A stretch of 64,000 bases of DNA from Psychrobacillus sp032154225 (lineage in GTDB: Bacteria; Bacillota; Bacilli; Bacillales_A; Planococcaceae), in assembly GCF_032154225.1 (NCBI RefSeq), contig NZ_JALDYF010000008.1:1-64000 (forward strand). Reading direction: 5' to 3'. The notes beneath the pieces were generated by a model. It was not told the origin of the DNA. It did no database searches and worked only from the letters and a program-made list of their open reading frames with translations. Below, one piece after another: positions 8,447-17,408 of the stretch (its first letter is position 1; every line of letters starts with the position of its first letter). A program made the translations under genes and the position numbers.

Positions 8447-9709
8447 TTGGGTAATATAACAATGCATTTTCTATTTAATCTTTCCTTATTAATGATTCTA
8501 TTTTTCCTTTGTTTTTTATTATCTAAGAGAATGGGTAGTATCTATTTGCTCAAACGAACAGCCATTTTTTATTTTGTCGTCTCATTAATACTTTGTTACC
8601 TTTTTTCTTATCCCATATACGATAAGTTTGTATTAGATTTGAGAATAGTTCCTTTTCTAATAGGCGGACTCTATATGAGGTTAAGTCCTATACTAGGATT
8701 TCTAGTTATTTTCATTCGTGCATTCCATGGAATAGATATTGGATTCTTTGTAGGTGCTGCTTTTTATACTATGCTTAGTTTTTTTATATGGTTTATTTCT
8801 CCTTGGTTTTTAAAACTTACTTCTAATAAACGAATACTTTTTTCCACCGGTATTACTTTACTGATAAGTGTTTGTATTCTATTAATCTTCGCATTAAGAC
8901 TAGCATCTACCGATCAAATATTAGACTTGTTCATAGCTTACTTAATTGTCCCACCACTTGGAGTTGCAATTATTTCTTACATCATTGAGATAAGAGAAAA
9001 GATTCAACATATGCAACAACAATTAGTAATAGAGGAGAAGTTGGCCGCAGTTGAGCAAATGGGGGCTGCAATTTCTCATGAAATTCGGAATCCTTTAACT
9101 GCAGCTATTGGATTTGTTGAACTCCTCGACCAAGTTTCTCAAGATCATAATAATAAAGCAAAATATCTCTCCATAATAAAAGATGAGTTAGATTCAGCAG
9201 AAGCAATTATACAAGATTATTTAACGTTTTCCAAACCAATTATTGAATCGACAGAAGAACTAGATATTCAGAAGGAACTAACGAACATTATAAAATTATT
9301 ACAGCCTCTAGCTAATTATCATTCCGTAAAGGTTTCTACTGATTTTTTTTCCTGTGGATCGATTGATGGAGACCAGTCGAAATTCCACCAGTGCTTTATT
9401 AATATTATTAAAAATTCAATTGAATCCATGCCTCATGGCGGTGCATTATTGATTAAGACAACTGCCAACCAGAGCAAGATAATTATTACTATACAAGATA
9501 CAGGTTTAGGTTTGAGTAACGAAGAAATTAAACGCTTAGGGGAACCATATTACTCTACGAAGGGGCCTGAGGGAACTGGCCTCGATATCATGGTGGCTTA
9601 CAGTATATTACGTGCAATGAGAGGTACAATTGAAGTTCAAAGTGAAATTGGCAAAGGTACCATTTCCCAATTTCACTTTAAGCTTCATAAAATTAAGAGA
9701 AAAAAATGA
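8447..9709 (+). CDS. KinB-like membrane sensor histidine kinase, copy 1
   Basis: A 420-residue orphan sensor kinase. About six membrane segments fill residues 5-180 and include a 5TM-LYT-like core (DLRIVPFLIGGLY). The H-box is ISHEIRNPL (phosphoacceptor His about residue 210), the N-box NIIKNSIESM and the G1 box DTGLGLS; the F/G2 region is PYYSTKG followed by GTGLDIMV. The Asp in the G2 box replaces the Gly present in the tandem paralogue, so ATP-lid behaviour may differ. The architecture matches sporulation kinase KinB. No response regulator is adjacent, so Spo0F is the inferred target. AGAAGAGG precedes the TTG start. Confidence 0.85.
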   Translation: MGNITMHFLFNLSLLMILFFLCFLLSKRMGSIYLLKRTAIFYFVVSLILCYLFSYPIYDKFVLDLRIVPFLIGGLYMRLSPILGFLVIFIRAFHGIDIGFFVGAAFYTMLSFFIWFISPWFLKLTSNKRILFSTGITLLISVCILLIFALRLASTDQILDLFIAYLIVPPLGVAIISYIIEIREKIQHMQQQLVIEEKLAAVEQMGAAISHEIRNPLTAAIGFVELLDQVSQDHNNKAKYLSIIKDELDSAEAIIQDYLTFSKPIIESTEELDIQKELTNIIKLLQPLANYHSVKVSTDFFSCGSIDGDQSKFHQCFINIIKNSIESMPHGGALLIKTTANQSKIIITIQDTGLGLSNEEIKRLGEPYYSTKGPEGTGLDIMVAYSILRAMRGTIEVQSEIGKGTISQFHFKLHKIKRKK

Positions 9710-9750
9710 TACATCTTTTATGTATAAATTAGTATTGGGGAGATAATCGC

Positions 9751-11049
9751 TTGGAATTAACAGTATATTTCTTTTTCAACTTATCTTTGTTAATCGCATT
9801 ACTATTTTCAGGACTTTTATGGGCAGAAAAAACGACAGGATCTTTGTCTTCACAATCTATTCCCATTGTCTATTTTACCGTTAGTTTATTACTCTGTTTT
9901 ATGTTTACTTATCACATAGAAGGTCTTAATGTCGTATTCGATTTGCGAAAAATTCCATTCATTGTTGGCAGCCTGTATTTGGGGTTAGGCCCTTTATTGG
10001 CTTCAATCATTATATTCGTAAGAAGCTTGCTTGGAATTAATTATGGGTTTTGGATGACGGTCTTTTACTATGGAGGACTTGCTATTCTTTTTTGGCGAAT
10101 CTCTCCATGGTTTTTAAAACGCTCTCCCAAGCAGCGCATTCTTTTTTCCGTCTGCGTATCGTTTCTTTTTAGTTTAGCCCAAACTTTTACTATGGGAATT
10201 TGGGACTTGCCCTACACCAGTACGGAAGTTTGGTTCGCCTATTTAGTCATTCAACCAATTGGAGTTGGAGTTATTTCTTATATTATTGAAGAAGTAATTA
10301 TGATCATCCAATTGCGCAAACGTACGATAAAGTCCAAAAGATTAGAGGTCGTTGAACGAATGGGTGCAGCTATTAGTCATGAAATTCGTAATCCCTTGAC
10401 AGCAGCGAATGGTTTTGTTCAACTCTTGCAATGCGATTCTATTTCAAAAGAAAGCCAAATTCAATACCTCTCCATTATTAAAAGCGAGCTGAAATCAGCT
10501 GAAAGGGTTATTCAAGATTATTTGAATTACTCTAAACCTGAAATTAAATCAGTGGAATCCTTCCTTGTACACGAGGAACTAGAACAAGTCATCCAATCGT
10601 TACAACTAGTTGCAAAACGAAGTTCAGTCAAAATAGTTTCTATGTTTTCACTTGGTGTAAAAATTGAAGGAGATAGACAAAAATTTCATCAATGCTTTGT
10701 AAATGTCATGAAAAATGCAATAGAAGCAATGCCAAACGGGGGAATCTTAACAGTTGAAACGGAGTACACGCCAACGACTGTAAGTATTTTCATTAAAGAT
10801 ACTGGTTCAGGCATGACATTTGAACAATTAGCACGTTTAGGTGAGCCTTACTATTCAACAAAAGGAAACAAAGGGACAGGACTCGGCATCATGGTAGTCA
10901 ATAGTATCATACGTGCTATGAATGGAATCATTCACGTAGAAAGTGAAGTTGGAAAAGGAACATCATTTAAATTTACATTCCCTTTAATTTCCGTTTTTCC
11001 GGAATTAGTAAATATTCAAGAGACAGGGAAGGATTTCGTTACGAGTTGA
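9751..11049 (+). CDS. KinB-like membrane sensor histidine kinase, copy 2
   Basis: A 432-residue paralogue of the preceding gene, 41 bases downstream on the same strand, with the same layout: about six membrane helices including DLRKIPFIVGSLYLGL, H-box ISHEIRNPL, N-box NVMKNAIEAM, G1 DTGSGM and an intact G2 GTGLGIMV. The C-terminus is about 20 residues longer than in copy 1. It starts with TTG after GGGGAG. It is probably cotranscribed with copy 1 as the product of a tandem duplication. A phosphorelay role is inferred from KinB-like architecture; the signal is unknown. Confidence 0.87.
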   Translation: MELTVYFFFNLSLLIALLFSGLLWAEKTTGSLSSQSIPIVYFTVSLLLCFMFTYHIEGLNVVFDLRKIPFIVGSLYLGLGPLLASIIIFVRSLLGINYGFWMTVFYYGGLAILFWRISPWFLKRSPKQRILFSVCVSFLFSLAQTFTMGIWDLPYTSTEVWFAYLVIQPIGVGVISYIIEEVIMIIQLRKRTIKSKRLEVVERMGAAISHEIRNPLTAANGFVQLLQCDSISKESQIQYLSIIKSELKSAERVIQDYLNYSKPEIKSVESFLVHEELEQVIQSLQLVAKRSSVKIVSMFSLGVKIEGDRQKFHQCFVNVMKNAIEAMPNGGILTVETEYTPTTVSIFIKDTGSGMTFEQLARLGEPYYSTKGNKGTGLGIMVVNSIIRAMNGIIHVESEVGKGTSFKFTFPLISVFPELVNIQETGKDFVTS

Positions 11050-11092
11050 TTTAATATGCGAAAGTGGTCAGATTCCTGGCATCGGTCCAAAA

Positions 11093-11129
11093 GATAGTCC
11101 CCAATCTAAAAGTCGATTGGGGAGCTATC
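11093..11129. terminator. Bidirectional terminator between kinase and RNase H genes
   Basis: Stem GATAG-CCCCAATC / GATTGGGG-CTATC lies between convergent genes, with a T run on the minus-strand side. Confidence 0.8.
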
Positions 11130-11131
11130 CT

Positions 11132-11788
11132 TTAATCTAATTCACTCGTCGCGGTAATCTCAATATCATTCAAAGCTTGTGTCGCTAACCTATCCGCTTC
11201 TGCATTCAATTTTCGAGGAACCAACTTATACTCTGGTCGAATACCAAGATTCTCTAACTTGCGATCAATTTTATCTGCCCAGTTGGACAAGTCCTTCTCC
11301 ACCACTGGCCACTCTTCATTCATCTGATTAATAACTACTTGTGAATCCCCGATGAAACGAACCGGCAAATGATGAACATTCAACTGCTCCAACTCCAGCA
11401 CACTCAAATGAAATGCCGCATACTCCGCCTCATTATTTGACATAAGCCCAGAAGCAGAGGCATTTCTCCGCAGCCGATACGATTTCCCACTCTGCTCATA
11501 ATAAATCACACACCCAAGACCCGAGCGATTCGTGGCACGATCGAACCCACCATCAAAATACACCGTAACATTATGCGGTTCTGTCTCCATCTCCTTCAAG
11601 TACTTCTTCATTTCCTTAACCGTCCACGTACTATCAAACTGATCAATAAACATCATACTTTTAGCTCGACCAATCCGCTCCAAATCCTCCGCAAACAATA
11701 CTGCATCTGCTAGAGCCATCTCCTCAGAGCGAAAAACAGTTTCCACGCCATTAGGTAGCCTGTATGCCCATTCTATTCGGATATTCAT
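11132..11788 (-). CDS. RNase HI-family protein (YpeP-like)
   Basis: About 218 residues. Roughly the first 75 residues form an unclassified N-terminal region. The RNase H fold then follows with acidic catalytic residues in YFDGG, NNEAE, GDSQ and AEADRLA. Family members cleave RNA in RNA-DNA hybrids, or have lost activity; here all four acidic positions are present. The start at 11788 is chosen because GAGGAGG lies just upstream. An open frame continues 33 codons further but has no such site. Confidence 0.82.
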   Translation of the reverse strand: MNIRIEWAYRLPNGVETVFRSEEMALADAVLFAEDLERIGRAKSMMFIDQFDSTWTVKEMKKYLKEMETEPHNVTVYFDGGFDRATNRSGLGCVIYYEQSGKSYRLRRNASASGLMSNNEAEYAAFHLSVLELEQLNVHHLPVRFIGDSQVVINQMNEEWPVVEKDLSNWADKIDRKLENLGIRPEYKLVPRKLNAEADRLATQALNDIEITATSELD

Positions 11789-11929
11789 CGGTGTATCCTC
11801 CTCGTGTTTATTAGTTGTATTTGAAATATACTCCCTACATCTAGAACATTCAAATAGTATATAAAAATCCTCCATCCGAGAAGTCATTCAAGGGTGGAGG
11901 ATTTTCTATACAGACTATTTATAAATGAC

Positions 11930-12370
11930 TTAATCGTCCTTTAAAACTTGAAACTCCAAAAAGTATTCCATACCTGTTACTTCTTCCACTGTTGAAAGGA
12001 TTTTGCCATAGTAATGTTTTTTGACCCAATCTAATTGAAAGCTGTTATTAAAATTAATACAAACATGCTGGTTATTTCCTCTCACAGCAGTTGTTCCTTT
12101 CAACCACGTTTCGAAAGAAGCACTTGAAATGTCCCGCTCCAGTATCATCAATACTTTTTTCCACTCTGAAAAATCTTCCCCATCTATTATATCCAGTGCT
12201 TCATATTGTAGGTTCTTCTCCACATTTGAATCATCCTCTTCTTGAAAAAGGATTTTAAACTTGCCTACCCCAGGAATGTTAAGTGTTGATACAGAACCTT
12301 CTGCCTTCATGTTTTTAAAATGAAGTAAAAGTTCAGCTTCTGATTCTATTTTCACCATTTTATTTAACAA
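11930..12370 (-). CDS. Stand-alone DnaA domain-I-like protein
   Basis: About 146 residues. The C-terminal half (about residues 65-135) follows the DnaA N-terminal domain pattern: W-x-x-VL-x-x-LE, SFETWLKGT, then a hydrophobic strand, FQLDWVKKHY and VEEVTG. In DnaA this domain handles self-association and binds helicase loaders and regulators. The AAA+ and DNA-binding domains of DnaA are absent. The first about 55 residues are unrecognised. The start is taken as TTG at 12370 behind GGAGGAAAGG; ATG at 12358 is an alternative. It lies directly downstream of a small unknown gene on the same strand. Confidence 0.65.
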   Translation of the reverse strand: MLNKMVKIESEAELLLHFKNMKAEGSVSTLNIPGVGKFKILFQEEDDSNVEKNLQYEALDIIDGEDFSEWKKVLMILERDISSASFETWLKGTTAVRGNNQHVCINFNNSFQLDWVKKHYYGKILSTVEEVTGMEYFLEFQVLKDD

Positions 12371-12396
12371 ATCCTTTCCTCCATTCAAAACAACTA

Positions 12397-12729
12397 TTAT
12401 CTTCGTGCGGCTAGTTCTTTTCTAATCCGTGATATTTTATAAATTTGATTGCTTACCGGTATTGCTTTAAAACGCTTATAAAACATTGGCAGGACAAGCC
12501 CAACATAATCATCTAAAAACTTATTTTCCATTCTTTCTTCTATAAGCACTCTATACTTCACCAAAGCACTTACAATCAGCTCTTCATTTGGCTCAGACAT
12601 ACTAATTGTCTCTATATATTGAATAGTCCGAGTCTTCTTGGACTGTAAAATTTTCTCTACTTTTTTTTCATAGTCTTTCGTATTTTTTACTTCTACTATC
12701 ATATTTACTACCGTTATTACTTCAATCAT
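12397..12729 (-). CDS. Hypothetical protein, 110 aa
   Basis: A soluble 110-residue protein starting MIEVITVVNMIVEV, with mixed alpha/beta composition and a basic C-terminus (ISRIRKELAARR). I do not recognise its family. The start at 12729 has GGAGG 7 bases upstream. It is probably cotranscribed with the DnaA domain-I-like gene, which begins about 30 bases after its stop, so the two may act together. Confidence 0.6.
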   Translation of the reverse strand: MIEVITVVNMIVEVKNTKDYEKKVEKILQSKKTRTIQYIETISMSEPNEELIVSALVKYRVLIEERMENKFLDDYVGLVLPMFYKRFKAIPVSNQIYKISRIRKELAARR

Positions 12730-12893
12730 TTGTAATCCTCCATGCGAGATACTATTACTTATCGTACCATATTGCATTGCTATGCCACACGGATAATTTC
12801 TTGACTAATAGAAAATCCCTTAAATCCGTCAGTTCACTCTTCATGTGGTGAAAAAGAGCGTAATAATTGCAGATACATATGGTGCCATTACAC

Positions 12894-12946
12894 AAAAAGC
12901 ATGCTCATCATTTAACCAGATGAGGTTATTTGATGGCATGCTTTTT
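12894..12946 (-). terminator. Terminator after chemoreceptor 1
   Basis: Long stem AAAAAGCATGC-CATCA / TGATGGCATGCTTTTT, lying 8 bases after the chemoreceptor stop on the minus strand. Confidence 0.85.
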
Positions 12947-12953
12947 GATTAGG

Positions 12954-14603
12954 TTAAATAGTAAATTTCGATACTCTATGTTGCAACTCTTCCGCTAGAT
13001 TAGCTAGGGATACAGCTGCAGCAGTAACTTCTTCCATTGATGCTAATTGTTCTTCGGATGCAGCACCTACTGAATTGGAGCTATCTGAAGTTAGCTTAGC
13101 AACAGCGGACATTTCTTTTGCATGAGCTGATACTTGTGTCACTTTAACTTTAATATCATTTGAAATAGTTGAAATATTTTCTACTTGTTCTTTTACTTGT
13201 TCTACAGCTACGAGAATATCATTAAAAGTGATTTGCGTGTCACTAGCAATATTTAGTCCAGAACGAACTCGATCCTTTACATCATTAATCGATGTAACTG
13301 TTTTTTTCGTATCACTTTCAATTTCGGTAGCTATACTTGTAATACCTAAAACAGAATGTTTCGTTTGCTCTGCAAGCTTTCTAACTTCATCTGCTACTAC
13401 TGCAAATCCTTTTCCAGCTTCTCCAGCTCTTGCAGCTTCTATTGCTGCATTTAGTGCTAATAAATTCGTTTGTTCTGCAACGTCTGTGATTAACTTTAAT
13501 ACATGGACTATTTCTTTCGTGCGGTCATTTAGAGTTACAAGTGCATGATCTGTATACTCTACCGCTTCGTTTATTAAATTCATCTGTTCTACTGTACCTT
13601 TAACAAAATTAGAACCTTGTTGAGTCTTTTCATTTGTCGAAAGGGTTAGCTGTAATGCTAATTCTGCTTTTTCCGCTATTTGAGAGATAGCATTTGAGCT
13701 TTCTTCTGCTGATTGTGCTGACTCATCCGACATAGAAGTTTGTTGTTCTGCTCCTTCTGATACTAATTGAATGGAGGTAGAAATTAACTCGGTACCCTTC
13801 ATCGTTTCATCTGCGCTTGCCATCAACTCTTCAGCTGAAGCCGCAACTTGATTAGAGCTATCAGAAACATGTGTAATAACGTCTCTTAAATTAATGGTCA
13901 TTTGCTCAAAGGCATTTTGTAAGGCAGCCACTTCATCGCGCGTCTGTACTTTTACATGATTTACCGCTAAGTTTCCATTTGCAATTTCTTCAGCATTTTT
14001 TGTAATTCTTCTTATCGGTTCGACAATCCGATTGGTGAAGAAGAAAACGAGTATACTACTTCCTACTAAAAGTAGTAAAACTAAAATAACGGAAATGGAT
14101 ATAATTCCATTGATCTTAGTTTGTAAATCTGCTTGCATAGTCTCATATTGTGCTGTGATATCTCTTTTCATCTCAATAACGTCATTAGTTAAGCCTTTAG
14201 TTCGCAAAGACTGACGCTTAATTTCGGATTGATTTTGAACTATTATTGCACCGTTAGACTCGTCTAGTATTGCTTCGAATTTATGTAAGATTTTTTCAGA
14301 TAATTTCTTTTGATCTTTACTTGTTAAGGAAGGCGATAATTGGTCGTAAATAGATTTAATAGATGCTAAGTCCATCTCTATGTCGTTTTTATTGCTTTCC
14401 GAAAGATTTAATGAGTAAGCATTTAAAGACTTTTGTAGGCTTTTTGATGAACTATTTAGTTCCTCTACCGTAACCAAAGTTTGGACAATCTCTTGCGTTG
14501 AAGATTTTAAAGCTGATAACTGAATAATATTGTACCCAATAATACAGGCAGATAACAATAAAGGGGTAATCGAAATCATTAATATCTTTTGTTTAAGTTT
14601 CAT
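12954..14603 (-). CDS. Methyl-accepting chemotaxis protein 1
   Basis: A 549-residue chemoreceptor. TM1 is at about residues 7-27, followed by an outer domain of only about 135 residues predicted helical (four-helix-bundle type), TM2 at about 166-188, HAMP to about 240 and the signalling coiled coil. The hairpin tip is conserved (EQTNLLALNAAIEAARAGE, then GKGFAVVADEVRKLAEQ). It follows the BMP-type binding lipoprotein gene by 19 bases on the same strand. The small outer domain suggests it senses through that lipoprotein (inference). Confidence 0.93.
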   Translation of the reverse strand: MKLKQKILMISITPLLLSACIIGYNIIQLSALKSSTQEIVQTLVTVEELNSSSKSLQKSLNAYSLNLSESNKNDIEMDLASIKSIYDQLSPSLTSKDQKKLSEKILHKFEAILDESNGAIIVQNQSEIKRQSLRTKGLTNDVIEMKRDITAQYETMQADLQTKINGIISISVILVLLLLVGSSILVFFFTNRIVEPIRRITKNAEEIANGNLAVNHVKVQTRDEVAALQNAFEQMTINLRDVITHVSDSSNQVAASAEELMASADETMKGTELISTSIQLVSEGAEQQTSMSDESAQSAEESSNAISQIAEKAELALQLTLSTNEKTQQGSNFVKGTVEQMNLINEAVEYTDHALVTLNDRTKEIVHVLKLITDVAEQTNLLALNAAIEAARAGEAGKGFAVVADEVRKLAEQTKHSVLGITSIATEIESDTKKTVTSINDVKDRVRSGLNIASDTQITFNDILVAVEQVKEQVENISTISNDIKVKVTQVSAHAKEMSAVAKLTSDSSNSVGAASEEQLASMEEVTAAAVSLANLAEELQHRVSKFTI

Positions 14604-14622
14604 TTGTCTTTCATCTCACTTC

Positions 14623-15600
14623 CTATTCATTTACAGTGATAGTTCCATTTGCAATATCTTCTTTTAACTTTTCGAGTGTGTTTTTTTCCATTGGAGAAAG
14701 TTCAATAATACGTATAGGAGCTATATCTACACCAGCTTCTTTTATGCCTAATTCAAAATCCTTTTTGGAAACTTTTCCTGTTTCAACCCATTCTTTTACG
14801 GCATTATATATAGCAGCATCGACTTGTTTTAACATAGAAGAAACTACAGCTTTTTCAGCTAAATAAAACTGATCGCTATCTACACCAAAAGAATATGTTC
14901 CAGCTCGTTGCGATTCTAGTATGACACCTACTCCAGTGTATCCTGCAGCCGGATAAATAAAATCTGCATTTGATAAAATCATCTCTTGCGCAATACTTCC
15001 ACCTAATTTATCGTCATCAAAGCTTCCTGCATATTTAGAAAGTACTTGAGCCTCTGGGTTTACTTCTTTTACACCTTTTATAAAACCATTTTCAAATTTT
15101 TTGATTATAGGATTTTCCATTCCACCAACGAATCCGACGACATTACTACTAGTTTTCATGCCTGCTATTGCTCCTATTAAATAGGATGCCTCTTCTTCCT
15201 TGAACGTTATATTAATGACGTTCGGTAATTCTGACTTAGCATCGACTAGCAAGAAGGTACTATTTGGATACTTTTTTGCAACAGTTTCAAGTTCCTCTTG
15301 TATAGCAAAACCTAACCCAATTATTAGATCATTTTTTTCCGCTACAAGCTGTTCCAGTCCTTCTTCATTCGTTTTCGTATCTTGAATTTCTCGATAATCG
15401 AAAGATATATTTAATTCGTCTCTAGCTTTTTCAAGTCCAGCAAATCCTAAATCAGAAAAAGACTGATCTCCTAATCCTGCTTCGGAAAGCATTATTCCTA
15501 TCTTAACCTTTTTGTTTTCTGGGTTTTCATTATCATTTGAACATGCTGATAGTACTGATGCCAAAATGAATATTATACAAATAATAAAATGTTTGCGCAT
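14623..15600 (-). CDS. BMP/PnrA-type substrate-binding lipoprotein
   Basis: A 325-residue basic membrane protein family lipoprotein. The signal peptide ends in the lipobox LSAC (lipidated Cys20). The mature part shows KIGIMLSEAGLGDQSFSDLGFAGL and FVGGMENPIIKKFENGF, typical of nucleoside-binding BMP proteins. No BMP-type ABC ATPase or permease is adjacent; instead a chemoreceptor gene follows 19 bases downstream. It may therefore present a purine nucleoside or related ligand to the chemoreceptor rather than feed a transporter. The ligand is inferred from the family only. Confidence 0.88.
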   Translation of the reverse strand: MRKHFIICIIFILASVLSACSNDNENPENKKVKIGIMLSEAGLGDQSFSDLGFAGLEKARDELNISFDYREIQDTKTNEEGLEQLVAEKNDLIIGLGFAIQEELETVAKKYPNSTFLLVDAKSELPNVINITFKEEEASYLIGAIAGMKTSSNVVGFVGGMENPIIKKFENGFIKGVKEVNPEAQVLSKYAGSFDDDKLGGSIAQEMILSNADFIYPAAGYTGVGVILESQRAGTYSFGVDSDQFYLAEKAVVSSMLKQVDAAIYNAVKEWVETGKVSKKDFELGIKEAGVDIAPIRIIELSPMEKNTLEKLKEDIANGTITVNE

Positions 15601-15740
15601 ATAACCATTCCTAACTGTTTAATGTTGTCACGAGATTTCTATCGTCTAGATAATTAAGTTATTAACATTAGGTAGAATACACGAAATTGTAAGATACTTT
15701 CCAAGACTTATATAAAGGACAATTCACCTTCATAAACGAA

Positions 15741-15779
15741 AGCCGAGGGAAGCGACAATGTCACTTCCCTCGGCTTTTC
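15741..15779. terminator. Strong hairpin terminator
   Basis: Stem AGCCGAGGGAAG / CTTCCCTCGGCT extended by GAC/GTC past one mismatch, with T-rich flank. It lies between the threonine-aldolase-family gene (ends 15806, minus) and the BMP promoter region. A short TA run (15780-15794) follows. Confidence 0.8.
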
Positions 15780-15805
15780 TATATATATATATATCAATTG
15801 CTCAA

Positions 15806-16831
15806 CTAATTAGATTTTTTTATATTCTCAACAAATGCTCTTACTTCTTCCTCTTTCGTTGCCCATGACGTTACTAGTCGAATTGCAGAATGTGTAGCAT
15901 CAATCTTTTCCCATACAATAAACGAATAATCTTTTTCAAGCTCTGCAATTAGTGTGTTCGGTAATATCGGAAAGATTTGATTCGATGGAGAATGGGCCAA
16001 AAATGAAAAATGGGCATTGATACATTCTTCCCTCAAAATAATTGCCATCTTATTCGCATGCTGAGCCAATTCGAAAAACAAATCATCACGGAACAGCTCA
16101 TAAAATTGAATACCTAACAGTCTCCCTTTTGCGAGAAGAGCCCCTTTTTGCTTCAAATGAAAACGAAAATCTTCTTTTAAAGAATTACAGCAAATAACTA
16201 ACGCCTCTCCTAAAAATGCTCCATTCTTGGTCCCACCAATATAGAAAGCATCCACAAGTGCTGGAATATCACTTAGTTTCAGGTCATTCTCATCTGAGCA
16301 CAGCGCTGACCCGAGTCTTGCCCCATCCATATATAAGATAAGATTATGCTCTTTACAAAAATTTCTTAAATCTATTAGTTCACTCTTTTTATAGATAGAG
16401 CCAATTTCTGTTGAATTTGATAGGTAAACTAACTTTGGTTTTACCATATGTTCATCTGTATGCAGGTCCAGCACTTCTTTTATTAGAGAGGAATTCAGTT
16501 TTCCATCTATCGTTTCTACCGCTATAACCTTATGTCCTGTAGCTTCAATCGCGCCTGTTTCATGTGTAAAAATATGACCCGTACTAGCTGCGATCGCAGC
16601 TTCATGTGGTCGAAGAAAAGCAGAAATTGCTGTTAAATTTGTTTGAGTACCGCCCGATAGTAGGTGAATATCAATGTCCTGGCTCCCTAACTTCTCCTTC
16701 AAAAGCTCAATTGCTTTTTGAGTAAAACTATCAGCTCCATAGCCCTCTTCTTGTACAGAGTTTGAATCTATTAAAGCCTGTAAAATTCTAGGGTGTGCTC
16801 CCTCTGCGTAATCATTTTTGAAGCTATACAT
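15806..16831 (-). CDS. Threonine aldolase-family PLP enzyme (beta-eliminating lyase fold)
   Basis: A 341-residue fold-type I PLP enzyme of the low-specificity threonine aldolase/beta-eliminating lyase group. LSGGTQTNL contacts the cofactor phosphate, YMDGARLGSAL carries the cofactor-binding Asp, and YIGGTKNGAF the Schiff-base Lys. The YIGGTKNG form is typical of a subgroup often annotated as aminotransferase class I/II or threonine aldolase, so the exact substrate is uncertain. The start at 16831 follows GGAGG; the open frame extends 27 codons upstream without such a site. It is a single gene with a strong terminator. Confidence 0.85.
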   Translation of the reverse strand: MYSFKNDYAEGAHPRILQALIDSNSVQEEGYGADSFTQKAIELLKEKLGSQDIDIHLLSGGTQTNLTAISAFLRPHEAAIAASTGHIFTHETGAIEATGHKVIAVETIDGKLNSSLIKEVLDLHTDEHMVKPKLVYLSNSTEIGSIYKKSELIDLRNFCKEHNLILYMDGARLGSALCSDENDLKLSDIPALVDAFYIGGTKNGAFLGEALVICCNSLKEDFRFHLKQKGALLAKGRLLGIQFYELFRDDLFFELAQHANKMAIILREECINAHFSFLAHSPSNQIFPILPNTLIAELEKDYSFIVWEKIDATHSAIRLVTSWATKEEEVRAFVENIKKSN

Positions 16832-17033
16832 ATGAATTCCTCCATTTATAAATATTTTTATCTTATTGTGTGTTACAGGGATGCACTTTTTTAAGGAACC
16901 AACATAACACATACCAATTGATCAATCATCATTCGGATTCGTCTTTTTTCTAGTTTTATTAGATTATACTTAGAATTGAGAGAAGATAACAGGAGAATAT
17001 TATAATGTTATGAATATAGTGTAATGAAAAGAA

Positions 17034-17086
17034 AAACCTAAAGGAAGTGGCATCGGTTAGATGGGAGTTTTCCTTTAAGTTTTTTT
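17034..17086. terminator. Terminator after the small HTH gene
   Basis: Stem AAACCTAAAGGAA / TTCCTTTAAGTTT with one mismatch, long loop, and T runs on both sides. It marks the left end of the restriction island. Confidence 0.6.
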
Positions 17087-17115
17087 ATTATCTATCTAGA
17101 TCGGTATATCTTAGT

Positions 17116-17343
17116 CTAGTTTTTGGACACAACGTACCTTGAGAGTTTTATACCTTTACTCACTTCTGTAGCATAAGAACGATTTATTCCTGACGCAACA
17201 ATAATATCACTAACTTTATATCGTCTTTCTTGAATTACTTCAGCATATTTCACTCCAAATAAATGGATATTAGCAACTTGATAACCATCTGGAGCATTTT
17301 CATACATACTTTTTAGTATTAAACCTAGTTCACTCTTTGTCAT
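17116..17343 (-). CDS. Small HTH-like protein of the restriction island
   Basis: 75 residues. The second half reads like a helix-turn-helix: YKVSDIIVASG, then INRSYATEVSKGIKLS, so a DNA-binding role is likely. It lies about 65 bases downstream of the PUA/nuclease-like gene on the same strand, with GGAGGAT before the ATG. It could regulate the island in the manner of a restriction control protein, but it is not a classical XRE-type C protein and no target site could be tied to it. Confidence 0.6.
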   Translation of the reverse strand: MTKSELGLILKSMYENAPDGYQVANIHLFGVKYAEVIQERRYKVSDIIVASGINRSYATEVSKGIKLSRYVVSKN

Positions 17344-17408
17344 AGTTCATCCTCCAGTTTAGTAAAGTAATCCTACTTTTCATTTCTATTAAATAACTTT
17401 ATATACTA

